Shown one piece after another: positions 44,329-55,100 of a stretch of 64,000 nt of DNA (the first letter of the stretch is position 1; the number at the start of each line of letters is the position of its first letter). The notes beneath the pieces were generated by a model. The model was not told where the DNA came from. It did not search any database and saw only the letters and a program-made list of their open reading frames with translations. The stretch covers positions 29,023-93,022 of the forward strand of contig UQCV01000001.1 in NCBI GenBank assembly GCA_900539665.1. The letters run 5' to 3'. A program made the translations under genes and the position numbers. Source of the DNA: an uncultured Succinivibrionaceae bacterium. GTDB lineage: Bacteria > Pseudomonadota > Gammaproteobacteria > Enterobacterales > Succinivibrionaceae.

Positions 44329-46497
44329 ATGTTAAAACTTTCAAAACTCGCATTATCAATTTCTGCCTGTCTTGTTATTACTGCGTGTGGCGGTAGTGGG
44401 GGCGATGGAAATGGTGACGACTCAACATCAAAAGCATCTTCATCACTTGGGGTAGTTGTAAATACTGGTAACACTAACAATGACAATGAAATGACTGTAT
44501 GCTTGGATGTTAGCGGTAAAGGTGATTGCTCATGCGAATCACAAGTTTTAGGATTGTCTTTTCCAGGCAACAACGGTTTGTTATCATGGGATGATGATGA
44601 CGTAGCTTTTTGTCAAAGCAACGCTACTGCTGATACTCAAACTGCGTTAAATGGGGCTAAGGTTATTGCTGTTAACTCCAAATCAAAAATTTATTTAGGT
44701 TATACAGTTGATAAGATTGAAAAGACCACAGAAGGGGAACAAACTAAGTACGAAAAGCTCCACTTAAACCCACTTTCTGCTTTACAGGATTCTTTAGGTT
44801 CGGCAGAACAAGTGGTGGACACTATTGGTTTACCAGTAGATGAAGCGAAAGATGACTTCTCTAAAGTTTCTTTCTCTGAATACGGTGAAACAACTAAGGT
44901 TACAGCGGAACTTATCGTTAACGCTGGGGTTATGGATAAGGCTACTTTAGACGATAGCTCTAAAGTTATGGCTAAGGTTAAAAACAGCTATAAGAGTGTG
45001 GAAGAAGCACTTACTAATTCTTGGGAAAAAGAAGACATTGCTGGCTGGATAAGTCAAAACCAAGGTGCGTCAAATCCATTTGACGATGTAGCAATTAAGG
45101 GTAGTGAAGGTAAAGACGTTTATAATAATGCGCCAAAGGCTGATTTTAACTACGTCAACAAAAATGGTTTTGCGGTACAGTTTACCAATGCTTCTAGCGA
45201 CTCAGACGGCGACAAGCTAACTTATGCTTGGAAGTTTGGTGATGGTGAGGTAAGCACTGAAGAATCTCCACTTCATACTTATGCTAACAACACTCCGCTT
45301 TTAGTAGAACTTTCTGTGTGTGATGTTAAAAATACCTGTAACCGTGCTACACGCGTAGTTTCTCCAGTTAAGTGTGTTGAAAATTGCGAAGAAAACAAGG
45401 CTCCAGTTGCGGCTTTCACCGCAGTAGAAAAGAATGGTACTGTAACCTTTACTAATACTTCTTCCGATGCTAACGGTGACGCTTTAACCTATACTTGGGA
45501 TTTTGGCGATGGCACTACTGCTACTAAAAATGACAATAAGAGCTTTACCCACGTATATAACCAGGTAGGTAATTTTACTGTTAAGCTTGTAGCTAATGAC
45601 GGTACTCTTGATTCTCAAGTTGCTACTAAAACTGTTAATGTAACCTGTGTTGGCGCTTCTTGTGAAGTACAAAACACTGCTCCTGTTGCTATGTTTGAGG
45701 TAAGCGTTTCTGGTCAGAATGTAACTATTACTAATAGTTCTAGCGATCCTGATGGCGACACTATCTCTTCTACTTGGAACTTTGGTGATGGCAAGGGTGA
45801 CCTTAAGAACAATGACTCTAAGTTTACCTATGCTTTTGAAAAGGAAGGTACTTACATTATTACCCTTAAGGTATCAGATGGTAAGCTTTCTCAAGAAAAA
45901 ACACAGTCTGTAACCATTGGTTGTGCAGGTGATAACTGCGGGACTACTAATCAAAATCCAGTAGCTGATTTTACATACACTGTAGCCGAAGGTAAGGTAA
46001 CCTTTACTAACAATTCAAGTGACCCAGATGGTGATAACATTAAGAGTTCTTGGGATTTTGGTACTGGTGAAATGCTTCAAAACAACAACAAGACTTTTGT
46101 ATATCCACTTTCAGTAGGGGTGCATAAAGTTACTCTTACCGTAACCGATGGTAATGGTGGTAGCGCAACTAAGACTGTTGCTGTTAATGTTCCATGTTTT
46201 GAAAACTGTGGTGATAACACTGCGCCAGTTGCTCAGTTTAGCGCTCTTGTTGGTAATGATGGGGTTGTAACCTTTACCAATACTTCATCTGACAAGGATG
46301 GCGATGCTTTGACTACCACTTGGGATTTTGGTGATGGGACTGCTGCCGTTGTAAATAACAATAAGTCATTTACTAAGACTATGGCTCCTGGATCTTATAC
46401 TGTAAAGATCACCGTAAGCGATGGAAAAGCTGAAGCAACTTATAGTACTTCTGTCGTGGTAACTGCAACAGATAGCCTTAAGTGTACTCTTGACTAG
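44329..46497 (+). CDS. Lipoprotein with five PKD domains and no catalytic domain
   Basis: 722 residues. Lipoprotein signal with lipobox VITAC and Gly at +2, so outer-membrane routing is expected. A variable N-terminal domain (about 40-262) contains VCLDVSGKGDCSCES and LHLNPLSAL, counterparts of segments in the two lipoprotein amylases downstream. From residue 266 five PKD repeats follow (each with a WDFGDG-type motif; the first reads WKFGDG, the fourth WDFGTG). No glycosidase motif is present. It may be a surface scaffold, spacer or starch-binding protein. Probably co-transcribed with the amylopullulanase. Confidence 0.85.
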   Translation: MLKLSKLALSISACLVITACGGSGGDGNGDDSTSKASSSLGVVVNTGNTNNDNEMTVCLDVSGKGDCSCESQVLGLSFPGNNGLLSWDDDDVAFCQSNATADTQTALNGAKVIAVNSKSKIYLGYTVDKIEKTTEGEQTKYEKLHLNPLSALQDSLGSAEQVVDTIGLPVDEAKDDFSKVSFSEYGETTKVTAELIVNAGVMDKATLDDSSKVMAKVKNSYKSVEEALTNSWEKEDIAGWISQNQGASNPFDDVAIKGSEGKDVYNNAPKADFNYVNKNGFAVQFTNASSDSDGDKLTYAWKFGDGEVSTEESPLHTYANNTPLLVELSVCDVKNTCNRATRVVSPVKCVENCEENKAPVAAFTAVEKNGTVTFTNTSSDANGDALTYTWDFGDGTTATKNDNKSFTHVYNQVGNFTVKLVANDGTLDSQVATKTVNVTCVGASCEVQNTAPVAMFEVSVSGQNVTITNSSSDPDGDTISSTWNFGDGKGDLKNNDSKFTYAFEKEGTYIITLKVSDGKLSQEKTQSVTIGCAGDNCGTTNQNPVADFTYTVAEGKVTFTNNSSDPDGDNIKSSWDFGTGEMLQNNNKTFVYPLSVGVHKVTLTVTDGNGGSATKTVAVNVPCFENCGDNTAPVAQFSALVGNDGVVTFTNTSSDKDGDALTTTWDFGDGTAAVVNNNKSFTKTMAPGSYTVKITVSDGKAEATYSTSVVVTATDSLKCTLD

Positions 46498-46525
46498 TAT
46501 CGACTTAAAAATTAATTACTAAATT

Positions 46526-46552
46526 AAACCCGGCTCTTAGGCCGGGTTTTTT
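46526..46552 (+). terminator. Intrinsic terminator after the PKD lipoprotein
   Basis: AAACCCGGC/GCCGGGTTT stem with a six-base loop, then a T-run. Confidence 0.93.
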
Positions 46553-46566
46553 ATGGGGTATAAAAA

Positions 46567-46586
46567 AATCTAACTTGGATCACATT
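46567..46586 (+). promoter_or_regulatory. Possible CRP-type site upstream of the second amylase
   Basis: TCTAA-CTTGGA-TCACA: one perfect and one 3/5 half-site at the N6 spacing of the TGTGA-N6-TCACA consensus. Lies about 115 bases before the start codon. Weak evidence alone, but catabolite control would be natural for an amylase gene. Confidence 0.3.
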
Positions 46587-46697
46587 TGCACAAACTATGT
46601 TATACAATTGTTAAACAGTTTGTTAAAATTTTACCTTGAAAACGTTTTTACGTTTTAAAGATTACTTTATTAGCACAATTGAAAATTCGAGGACTCT

Positions 46698-49600
46698 ATG
46701 AAGTTTCAGCAGACTGCTTTAAATTTAGCCATGATTATGGCTTTAGGCGCTGGTGTTACCGCATGTGGCGGTGGTGGCAGCGACAACAATGGTGGGAATA
46801 ATGTCGTTCCGTCATCCCAAACTGTGACTTTAAACCTTCAAGCTGAAGATGCCCAAGGTAATGCCTTGGCTAATCACAAAGCTTGCTTGGATGTAAATCG
46901 AGATAATAGTTGTGGTGATGAAGATATTACTACATCCGTTAGCGATAATGGTAAAGTCGTATTAAAGGTTGAGCTACAAGGTGAAAATGCTAGTGCTAGT
47001 GCCTCTGCGGTAACTGAAGCTGAACTCGAAAACGCTATGATTGTGGTTTATGGGGATTCTAACCGTTATACTCGTCGTTTAGATGGTCCAATCAAAGGTT
47101 ATGATACTAAGAATTCTGGGTACGTAAACCCTCTTACTACTTTGGTAACCAACTATAGCTTAGAAAATAATGCAAGCTATGCTCAGGCAATGAGTGACGT
47201 AAAGAATAAAATCGGAGCTACCACTGAGCAGATGAATGCAAGCTTAAGTGATTCTAAAGCTTTGTCTAGTTTTGTGAATGCTGTTGAAAAGTCTGGCGAA
47301 CTTAACGAGCCTTTTAATAGCGACAAATACTCTGATGCTATTAAGCATATTACCGAAGGCCTAGACAGCGGCATGAATTCTGATCAAATCGCTGAATATT
47401 ACGAAAAAAATAAAAATTTTGAAGGTCTTAAAGAAGGTGAAAATCAGAATGCGGCTCCTACCATTGATGGTATCGATGCTACACAAGCTGGTTGCTTAAC
47501 TGGTAATTTTAAGGCCGTAAATCCTTACGATACAGATGGGGATGAATTAAAGGTTTGTTGGAATTTTGGGGATGACTCTAATGAAGTTTGTGGTCTTGAA
47601 GTTTCCCACAAGTTCCCTAATACGCTTAAAAGAACTGTTACTGTAACTGTTAGAGATAGTTTTGCTAGCGCTTCACAGTCAACTACATTCACACCAGATA
47701 ATTCTGAATGTGCTATCGATTTCCCAGTAAGTTTTAAAGTTTCAGTGCTTGATAGCACCACTGGTAAAGTTAAATTCACCCCTGTAATTGGCGGTGAAGG
47801 TGATGTTGACCACTTTGTTTGGGATTTTGGTGACGGCGTTACCGAAACCAAAGATCTTGCTCCGGTGCACGAATATGCCGTAGGTACGGCTGCTAAAACC
47901 TATACTGTAAAATTTACTGTATATGATTCTAATGGTGGGGTGCACGAAGCTCAAACTCAGACTGTAACCATTGCGCCATCTGTGGATAAACCACCTGTTG
48001 GTAGTGCCACTGTAACTAAGGTTGGGGAAAACAAGGTTAACTTCTCTAATACTTACCAAGATCCAGAAGGTAAGACTTTGTCTTTCGCTTGGGATTTTGG
48101 TGATGGCACCACTGCTAATACCGCCTCAGGCGTGCATGAATTCACTAAGAAAGGTACTTTTGAGATCAAGCTTAGTGTATCTGATGGGGTGAACACTATT
48201 GAAAAGACCGTTGGTACAATTGAAACCTGCGGTAATGAATGTGGTGTTGCTGAGGTTACTTATACAACTACTGCTACTTTAGTTTCTAAGAATGAACTCA
48301 CCGTAAATGTTAAGGGTAGTGCTGAAGCTTCCGATGGGGCTGCATTAACTTATTCTTGGGATTTTGGTGATGGTAAGTTCTCTGAAAACGGTGCTGAATT
48401 ATCACACACCTATGATAAGGGTGGGGACTACACTATTGTGCTTTCTGTAATGCGTGATGGTAAGGTTGTAGCCAGCAAAGAACTTAAAGTTTCATTACAG
48501 TCAGCTTTAAATAATGCTCCTCAAGTTTCAGGTACTGCGGTAGTTAATAAGTCAGTGCTTACCTTTAAGAGCACCTCAACCGATGCAGAAGGAGATGAAC
48601 TAAGCTGCTTGTGGAATTTCGGTGATGGCTCATCCTCAAGCGATTGTGAAGGTACTCATACCTATGCCAAGGATGGGACTTACTCTGTTCAGCTTACCGT
48701 AAACGATGGTAAGAATGCGGCCGTAACTAAAGAAATTGCTAAAGTTGCCGTGGTTACAGAAAGTAGCAATGTAGCTCCAGAGGTATCTGGTAGTGCAACT
48801 TTGGTGAATAATGTTCTTACTTTTAAGAGCACTTCAAAGGATGCGGATGGCGACACTTTAACTTATAAGTGGGATTTTGGTGATGGTTCAAATGGTTCTA
48901 CCGTAAAATCAGGTACCTATACTTATACTAAGAGCGGCGATTTTGCAGTTAAGCTTACTGTTTCTGATGGTAAGGAAAGTGTGACTAAGGTTATCAATGC
49001 AAGCGTGAAACCTTGTGGTTCTAATTGTGTAGTAGGTCCAAATACCCCTCCTGTAGCTGACTTCCATTATAAGTTTACTGGTTTAAGCGGTAAGGTTACA
49101 GCGGTAGCTAGTGATGCCGATAAGGATAAGCTTTATTATACATGGGAAGCTGAAGGCGCAACCATTAGTAATGTTAATGCAAGTGCTCCAAGTATCACTT
49201 TCAAGAGTGGTGGACAAAAGACCATTAACTTAACAGTTAGTGATGGTAAAACTACTACTTCTAAGCAGCATACTATTACTCTTAAGGATGTAGTTGCTGT
49301 TAAGCCTACTACTCGTGGTATTTATGCTAAGGGTGATATGGATGGCATCTACCTTTGGGATGATGACAAGAATACCCCAGCTGGTGCCTGGCCTGGGAGC
49401 AAGATGCAAGCTGCTTCTCAAGCGGGCTGGATGTTCTATGACACTAGTGCAATCAGTGGCGATAAGATCAATGTTATTTTCGTTAAGGGTGGAAAAAATG
49501 CTACTGGCGATTTATTAAATGCTCCAGTAGCTGGTTGCTACAATGGCACTTGGACTGCACTTGATGATTGTAACTTAAGCGATGCTCAAGCAGAAGTTGT

Positions 49601-51776
49601 TGAAGGTGGTTGCAAAATTTCGCAAGGTGGTGGTAATGTTCTGTTAGGTGATATCCCATGGAACCAACTTGATTACGCCTCATTTACTTCTGACGCTAAT
49701 GGGGTAAATGTTGAATCTGCGCCATATGTACAGCCAGATCTTGCCCCAGGCTCTTATCACGAAACTAAGACTGTAACTTTGAATTTAGAGGATGCAGATC
49801 GTAATGTTACGGGTGGGACAGTGTACTACACCTTAGATAACACTAAGCCTACAGAAAGTTCAAAGCAATATACCGGCCCAATTACTTTAGAAGACACTTC
49901 TGAAGACGGTTTAGGTACAGCCTATAGACTTCGTACACTCGTAGTTGGTGACAACGGTATGAAGCAGGAACAGCACTTCTTCTGGTTTATCAAAACTAGT
50001 GCTACCCCAAAAACTTCTGTAGACTTCCGTGATGAAACAATTTACTTCGTAGTGACTGCTCGTTACTTTGATGGCGATGAAAGCAATAACTACTTCTGTC
50101 GTGACCGCTTTGATCCTACAGATCCAAGCTGGCGTGGTGACTTCAAAGGCTTAATTGAAAAGCTTGATTACATTAAGGATTTAGGCTTTACTGCAATTTG
50201 GGTAACTCCTCCTGTAGAAAACCGCTCAGGCCTTGATTATCATGGCTACCATGCATACGATTGGTTCCAACCTGATCTCCGCCTTGAAAGCCCAGGGGCT
50301 ACTTATTTTGATTTCATTAAAGCAGCTCATAAGAAGGGGATTAAGGTAATTCAGGACGTAGTGCTTAACCACTCATCTAACTATGGCATTCGTGGTCAAG
50401 CATGGATTGAAAAGATTCCAACCAAGTACTATGTTGAAATGGGTAGACAAAAGGGTTGGGTTGATATGGGCCCTTACCAGGGACATATCGGTGATTATGC
50501 TTCATATGGCAAGTGTGATAACGATAACCCTGTAGCTCCTGCTTGGCACCGTGCAGTTTGCGCTGGTGACCCTGAAGCTAACGCAACCTTTAGTGTTAAC
50601 TTCAAGAAGAGAACTCATAACGTAACTGGTAGTGCAACCGCTAAAGGTGATTATGAGTACTATTGGAGTCCTGCGGTACAAGCTTACCTCCCTGAAAAGT
50701 GGTACCACGTTGGTTATACCAATAATTGGGAAAGTGTGGAAGAGGTACAGCAAAAGAGTATGGCTGGTGACTGTGTTGACCTTAAGACTGAAAGCGATAA
50801 TGTAAGAAATTACATGAACGCTGCGATGTCTATGTACATCGACATGGGTATTGATGCGATTCGTATTGACACCTTGAAGCATATGCCACGCGAAGATGTT
50901 ATCTCCATGGTTTCAAAATGGAAGCAGAAAAAACCTGATCTATTTGTTTACGGTGAAGCTTTAATTAAGGGCTTTGGTGACAATACTCCAACTGAATTAT
51001 TGCCTTGGTACTATACTAGAACTGGTGGTGTTGGTGAAAGAACTGGTGATTCAGGGATTTCTGTACTTGACTTCTCATTGATGAGTACCTTCCGAAACAA
51101 TGTTACCAAAGGTGGGCTTAATGAATTAGCAAGTGTATTTGAACGTTTTGACGGTGATTACGCAGACGCAACTAAACTTGTAACATTCTTCCAAAACCAC
51201 GACTTAACTCCAGATAATACTTGGTCTGGTAGTGGGGCGCAGCATTGTTGCACAGACCGCATGAATAGTGCCTTAGCTTATAACGTGCTTTGGACTGTAC
51301 GTGGGATTCCGGTAATGTATGCTGGCGATGAAACAGGGGTACGTGTTGGTTTGCCACCTGATCTTACCAATAGTAGTGATCTTGTGAAGGAAACTGGTCG
51401 TATCTATGTTGGTGACTCTTTAATTGAGGGTATAGACCCTATCCAAGGTCATATTAAAGACTTAAATGCTATTAGAAAGACCTCTAAAGCTTTACAGCGC
51501 GGCAAACTCAAGGTACTTAACGCTGAACCATTAGTGTTCGAACGTCAATATGAAGACGCACGTGCAATTGTGGCTATTCCTGGTACTGGTGGGGCTACTG
51601 CTGTTAGTGTATCTAAAGCTACTGATGGTACTTATACCGATGTTGTAACAGGTAAACAGTACACTGTAAGTGGTGGTTCTGTGAACCTTGGTGACATTCC
51701 TGGTGGTTCTATGCGAGTTCTCGTTAAGGATTACACAGGTGGTAAGGTTACTGGGGCTAGTGAATATCTTAAGTAA
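46698..51776 (+). CDS. Giant lipoprotein alpha-amylase with PKD array and starch-binding module
   Basis: 1692 residues. Lipobox VTAC with Gly at +2; N-terminal domain (about 30-245) with CLDVNRDNSCGDED and YVNPLTTLV; about seven PKD or PKD-like repeats (250-865, several with WDFGDG); a CBM26-like starch-binding module (872-935, AWPGSKM); a chitobiase C-terminal/FN3-like domain (1018-1100, YYTLDNTKPT); then GH13 catalytic domain (1108 to end) with DVVLNH, nucleophile D1391 (AIRIDTLKH), acid E1420 (YGEAL) and D1502 (FQNHD). All catalytic residues are present. Likely anchored in the outer membrane with the enzyme head facing out. Own promoter region and terminator. Confidence 0.92.
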   Translation: MKFQQTALNLAMIMALGAGVTACGGGGSDNNGGNNVVPSSQTVTLNLQAEDAQGNALANHKACLDVNRDNSCGDEDITTSVSDNGKVVLKVELQGENASASASAVTEAELENAMIVVYGDSNRYTRRLDGPIKGYDTKNSGYVNPLTTLVTNYSLENNASYAQAMSDVKNKIGATTEQMNASLSDSKALSSFVNAVEKSGELNEPFNSDKYSDAIKHITEGLDSGMNSDQIAEYYEKNKNFEGLKEGENQNAAPTIDGIDATQAGCLTGNFKAVNPYDTDGDELKVCWNFGDDSNEVCGLEVSHKFPNTLKRTVTVTVRDSFASASQSTTFTPDNSECAIDFPVSFKVSVLDSTTGKVKFTPVIGGEGDVDHFVWDFGDGVTETKDLAPVHEYAVGTAAKTYTVKFTVYDSNGGVHEAQTQTVTIAPSVDKPPVGSATVTKVGENKVNFSNTYQDPEGKTLSFAWDFGDGTTANTASGVHEFTKKGTFEIKLSVSDGVNTIEKTVGTIETCGNECGVAEVTYTTTATLVSKNELTVNVKGSAEASDGAALTYSWDFGDGKFSENGAELSHTYDKGGDYTIVLSVMRDGKVVASKELKVSLQSALNNAPQVSGTAVVNKSVLTFKSTSTDAEGDELSCLWNFGDGSSSSDCEGTHTYAKDGTYSVQLTVNDGKNAAVTKEIAKVAVVTESSNVAPEVSGSATLVNNVLTFKSTSKDADGDTLTYKWDFGDGSNGSTVKSGTYTYTKSGDFAVKLTVSDGKESVTKVINASVKPCGSNCVVGPNTPPVADFHYKFTGLSGKVTAVASDADKDKLYYTWEAEGATISNVNASAPSITFKSGGQKTINLTVSDGKTTTSKQHTITLKDVVAVKPTTRGIYAKGDMDGIYLWDDDKNTPAGAWPGSKMQAASQAGWMFYDTSAISGDKINVIFVKGGKNATGDLLNAPVAGCYNGTWTALDDCNLSDAQAEVVEGGCKISQGGGNVLLGDIPWNQLDYASFTSDANGVNVESAPYVQPDLAPGSYHETKTVTLNLEDADRNVTGGTVYYTLDNTKPTESSKQYTGPITLEDTSEDGLGTAYRLRTLVVGDNGMKQEQHFFWFIKTSATPKTSVDFRDETIYFVVTARYFDGDESNNYFCRDRFDPTDPSWRGDFKGLIEKLDYIKDLGFTAIWVTPPVENRSGLDYHGYHAYDWFQPDLRLESPGATYFDFIKAAHKKGIKVIQDVVLNHSSNYGIRGQAWIEKIPTKYYVEMGRQKGWVDMGPYQGHIGDYASYGKCDNDNPVAPAWHRAVCAGDPEANATFSVNFKKRTHNVTGSATAKGDYEYYWSPAVQAYLPEKWYHVGYTNNWESVEEVQQKSMAGDCVDLKTESDNVRNYMNAAMSMYIDMGIDAIRIDTLKHMPREDVISMVSKWKQKKPDLFVYGEALIKGFGDNTPTELLPWYYTRTGGVGERTGDSGISVLDFSLMSTFRNNVTKGGLNELASVFERFDGDYADATKLVTFFQNHDLTPDNTWSGSGAQHCCTDRMNSALAYNVLWTVRGIPVMYAGDETGVRVGLPPDLTNSSDLVKETGRIYVGDSLIEGIDPIQGHIKDLNAIRKTSKALQRGKLKVLNAEPLVFERQYEDARAIVAIPGTGGATAVSVSKATDGTYTDVVTGKQYTVSGGSVNLGDIPGGSMRVLVKDYTGGKVTGASEYLK

Positions 51777-51802
51777 TTAGCTAACTTACGCCAATAAAAT
51801 TT

Positions 51803-51833
51803 AAAAAGAGAGCTTCGGCTCTCTTTTTTTTTA
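51803..51833 (+). terminator. Intrinsic terminator after the second amylase
   Basis: AAAGAGAGC/GCTCTCTTT stem closed by a TTCG tetraloop, then a long T-run. Confidence 0.94.
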
Positions 51834-52147
51834 TAACATTTTTTTTAACTGTGGCATAGGTTAAACAGTAGGATACAACATGGGGATATACTAAAAACCT
51901 ATAAGTGTAATTTAAAAATATTTTACAATTTTTTTTGTTTATCCATTTTTTGACCAATAATGTTAAAAACTTTGTAAACCAAAGGTTCTTAACGCATGAA
52001 GTCAAAAGTGAGTCTTTTTAAAAATAACAAAATTATAACAAATATTAAAAATCGTGAACTTCGTTCAAAAAATTTGTTATAATTTTAACTATTATAAATC
52101 ACTGATACATTGAAATCCTTTTCATATAATTTGGGAATCAACAACAT
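51834..52147. other. 314-base AT-rich promoter region of the MalS-like gene
   Basis: No gene seen. Contains TTATAACAAA at 52033-52042 and its inverted copy at 52073-52082, the latter overlapping a perfect TATAAT. Confidence 0.6.
52054..52083 (+). promoter_or_regulatory. Candidate promoter of the MalS-like gene
   Basis: A perfect TATAAT (52078-52083) with a poor -35 (GTGAAC, 18 bases before). The -10 overlaps the inverted TTTGTTATAA copy, so a protein binding that motif could block or adjust polymerase. Confidence 0.4.
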
Positions 52148-55100
52148 ATGAAATTTGCACACTCAAAACTCTCTGCTGCCATGCTTATGGCATTAGGTCT
52201 TACCGCGTGTGGCGGTGGGGGCGGTGACTCCGGTTCAGGTGGTGATAACCCTTCTGTTACTACCAAAGTAACTCAAAATATTTATTACGATATTGGCGAA
52301 GATTCTGTGGTAACACAGTCTGTTGTTGCCTCTGCAACTGATGCCAAGGTTAAGGTTTGTCTTGACATTAATGGCAATAACAAGTGTGACCTTGGCGAAT
52401 ATACCTCTTCTGATAAATTAAGCGGTATTGCTACTCTTACTTTTACTGAAGATGAGTTTGCAAACAAGAAGATTTTAGTTGTGCAAGAATCAAAGGGTAT
52501 TAGCTATGAAGTTGATGCTAACCTTGCCTCTAAAGACTCTGACGGTAACCGTAAATCACTCTATGTGAACGCAATTACCAACTTAGGCTCTGTACTTGGT
52601 CAAGAAAAAGCTACTCAAATTTTAGGTGAATCTGCGAAATTACTTCTTGATCCAACTATTGCTCCAGCTGATACTAAAGTAGCTCAAGTTTTACAAGAAG
52701 CTATTGAACAGCTAGGTCTTACCAATAACGCTGAAATCAGCAACAAGGCTGTTACAGTTGAACCAAAATTGCAGAATGCTTACAGCCACATTAGCTCTGC
52801 TCTTGATAATGGTAATGACAAGGAAGATATTCTTGGTCATATCAGAAATAATGGGACTGTAGAAAACTTACCTTCTCTTGAACCTCCAATTGGCAACAAT
52901 AAACCAGTTGCAAAATTTGAAGTTAGCAGTAATGATGCTGGTCGAGTAACCTTTAAGAATCTTTCAACTGATGCTGACGGCGATAAGCTTAGCTATGATT
53001 GGAATTTTGGTGACGGCTCAACTAGCAAGGAAACTGATCCAAGCCATACTTATACTAAAAATGGTAACTACGAAGTTTTACTTCATGTAAATGATGGTAA
53101 GAACTTTACTACCTTTAGATTTACCCTTACTGTAACTGGTGTTATTGATAACAACCATGCGCCAACAGTATCTTTCTCAACCGTAAATACAGGCCTCACT
53201 GTTCAGTTTAAGAATACTTCAACTGATGCTGATGGTGATACTCTTGAGTACGTATGGGATTTCGGTGATGGCTCAACCTCATCAGTAAAGAGCCCTGTAC
53301 ACACCTATACCAAGGCTGGCTCTTACTCAGTTATCTTAAAGGTTACTGATGGTAAATCTGACGCAAAAGAACTTACTCAGACTATCACTGTTGCTGATGT
53401 CGAAGTAGCTAACAAGGCTCCAGTCGCAGACTTTGATTACCAAGCTAACCAATTAGCTGTGACCTTTACTAATAAGTCTAGCGACGCTGATGGCGATAAG
53501 CTTACTTATGCTTGGGATTTTGGTGACGGCACTAGCTCAACTGAACAGAGTCCAAAACATACTTATACCAAGGATGGTATTTACCAAGTTGTTTTAACTG
53601 TTTCTGATGGTAAAGACACTAAAGCCAAGACTACTACCATCGAAGTTTCTGAAACTGAAAATGTAAACCATGCGCCGAAGGCACAGTCTACTGCAGTTGT
53701 AAGTGGCAACAAGGTAACCTTTACCAATACTTCAACTGACGTAGATGGTGATGAACTTTCTTACGTATGGGATTTTGGTGATGGCTTTACCTCTGAAGAT
53801 AAGGTTCCAGCTCCATACACTTATGCTTTAGACGGTGAATACACCATTACCCTTACCGTATCTGATGGTAAGCTTAAAGATGAAAACAAGCATGAAGTTA
53901 AAATTGGTAAGGTGGTTCCACCTGATGTAAACCTTAAGGTTGCGAATGTTACCGCTACTGCTGAAAACAAGGGTTTAGTAAACTTTAATGCTGATGTGAC
54001 CTATTCAGGCTCTGCAGCTCTAAGCTACAGCTGGAACTTTGGTGATGGCAAGACTTCTACCAAAAAGGCTCCTGCTCATACCTTTACTCAAAACGGTACT
54101 TATAACGTAACTCTTACTGTTAAAGATGCTAACGGTGTTTCTAACTCTAATTCAGTATCTGTTGTTGTAAGTAGCTTAGCTACAGACGCTAAGCCTTGCG
54201 ATGGTCAGGATTCTGAATTCTGCTACGGCAATATCGATGGCGGTTGTTCAAAAGAAGAATGTAAAGAAGTAGAAAAGGAAGTTTGTACTGTTGAAGGCAA
54301 TGGCGGTAAGGGCTTACCTTCAATCGAAACCCAATATTACAGCACCAATCCAAAGGGTGGGGTCGGTGTCGCTAAGACCATTAGCTCTATGAGCGATTGG
54401 ACTACCGACATGATCGTAGCTCAAGGGGCGGCAAACGATGACCCTCGTGCTTATCGTGGCTACCATGAAAAGGCTACTGACTTGTATGCTCTTTACGCCG
54501 CTTGGGATGATACCAATCTTTATTTGATGGTTGAATTGCCAAACCTTGAAAACAGAGAAACTTGTAGCGACTTTGACTTTTCATGCGACAAAGACCTTTT
54601 CATGGGTATCGGGATTCGTACCGGCAAACATCCTGTTGGTGATGGGGCAGCTGAAAATGGTGTAGGTGTATGGACAAAGACTCCGTTCTACCAAATTAAG
54701 GACGGTATTGACACACTTCTTATGTTCCATCCAAATCTTAAAGCAGGTGAACCTGGCTTATTTAAGACTAACTCTGAAGGCTTGTTCTCCTATGACCGTG
54801 AAAATGGCTACTTATTTGGTTTTGCAGAGGCTGGCATTGAACGTGTGGTTGAAGAAGGCCATATTAGTAGTAGTTTCTTTGGGATTCCTGATAACTATCT
54901 TGGTGGGAAAGATAACTACTTAACTGGTTCTTATGAAAATCTTCTTAAGGGCCAAGCTAATGCCCACCTCTATCAGATAACTATTCCATTAGCATCAATT
55001 GATATTGATAAAGCATATCTCGAAAAAAATGGTATTGGGGTAGTTGCTTTTAGTTCCTTTGGTGAATCATTGATGGATGCTTTGCCATGGAGTCCAGTTC

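Noticed and set aside
41690..54170. PKD repeats as a possible DNA-level tandem repeat or CRISPR-like array
   Set aside because: The repeats are protein domains of about 85 residues with divergent DNA; only short WDFGDG-coding stretches recur.
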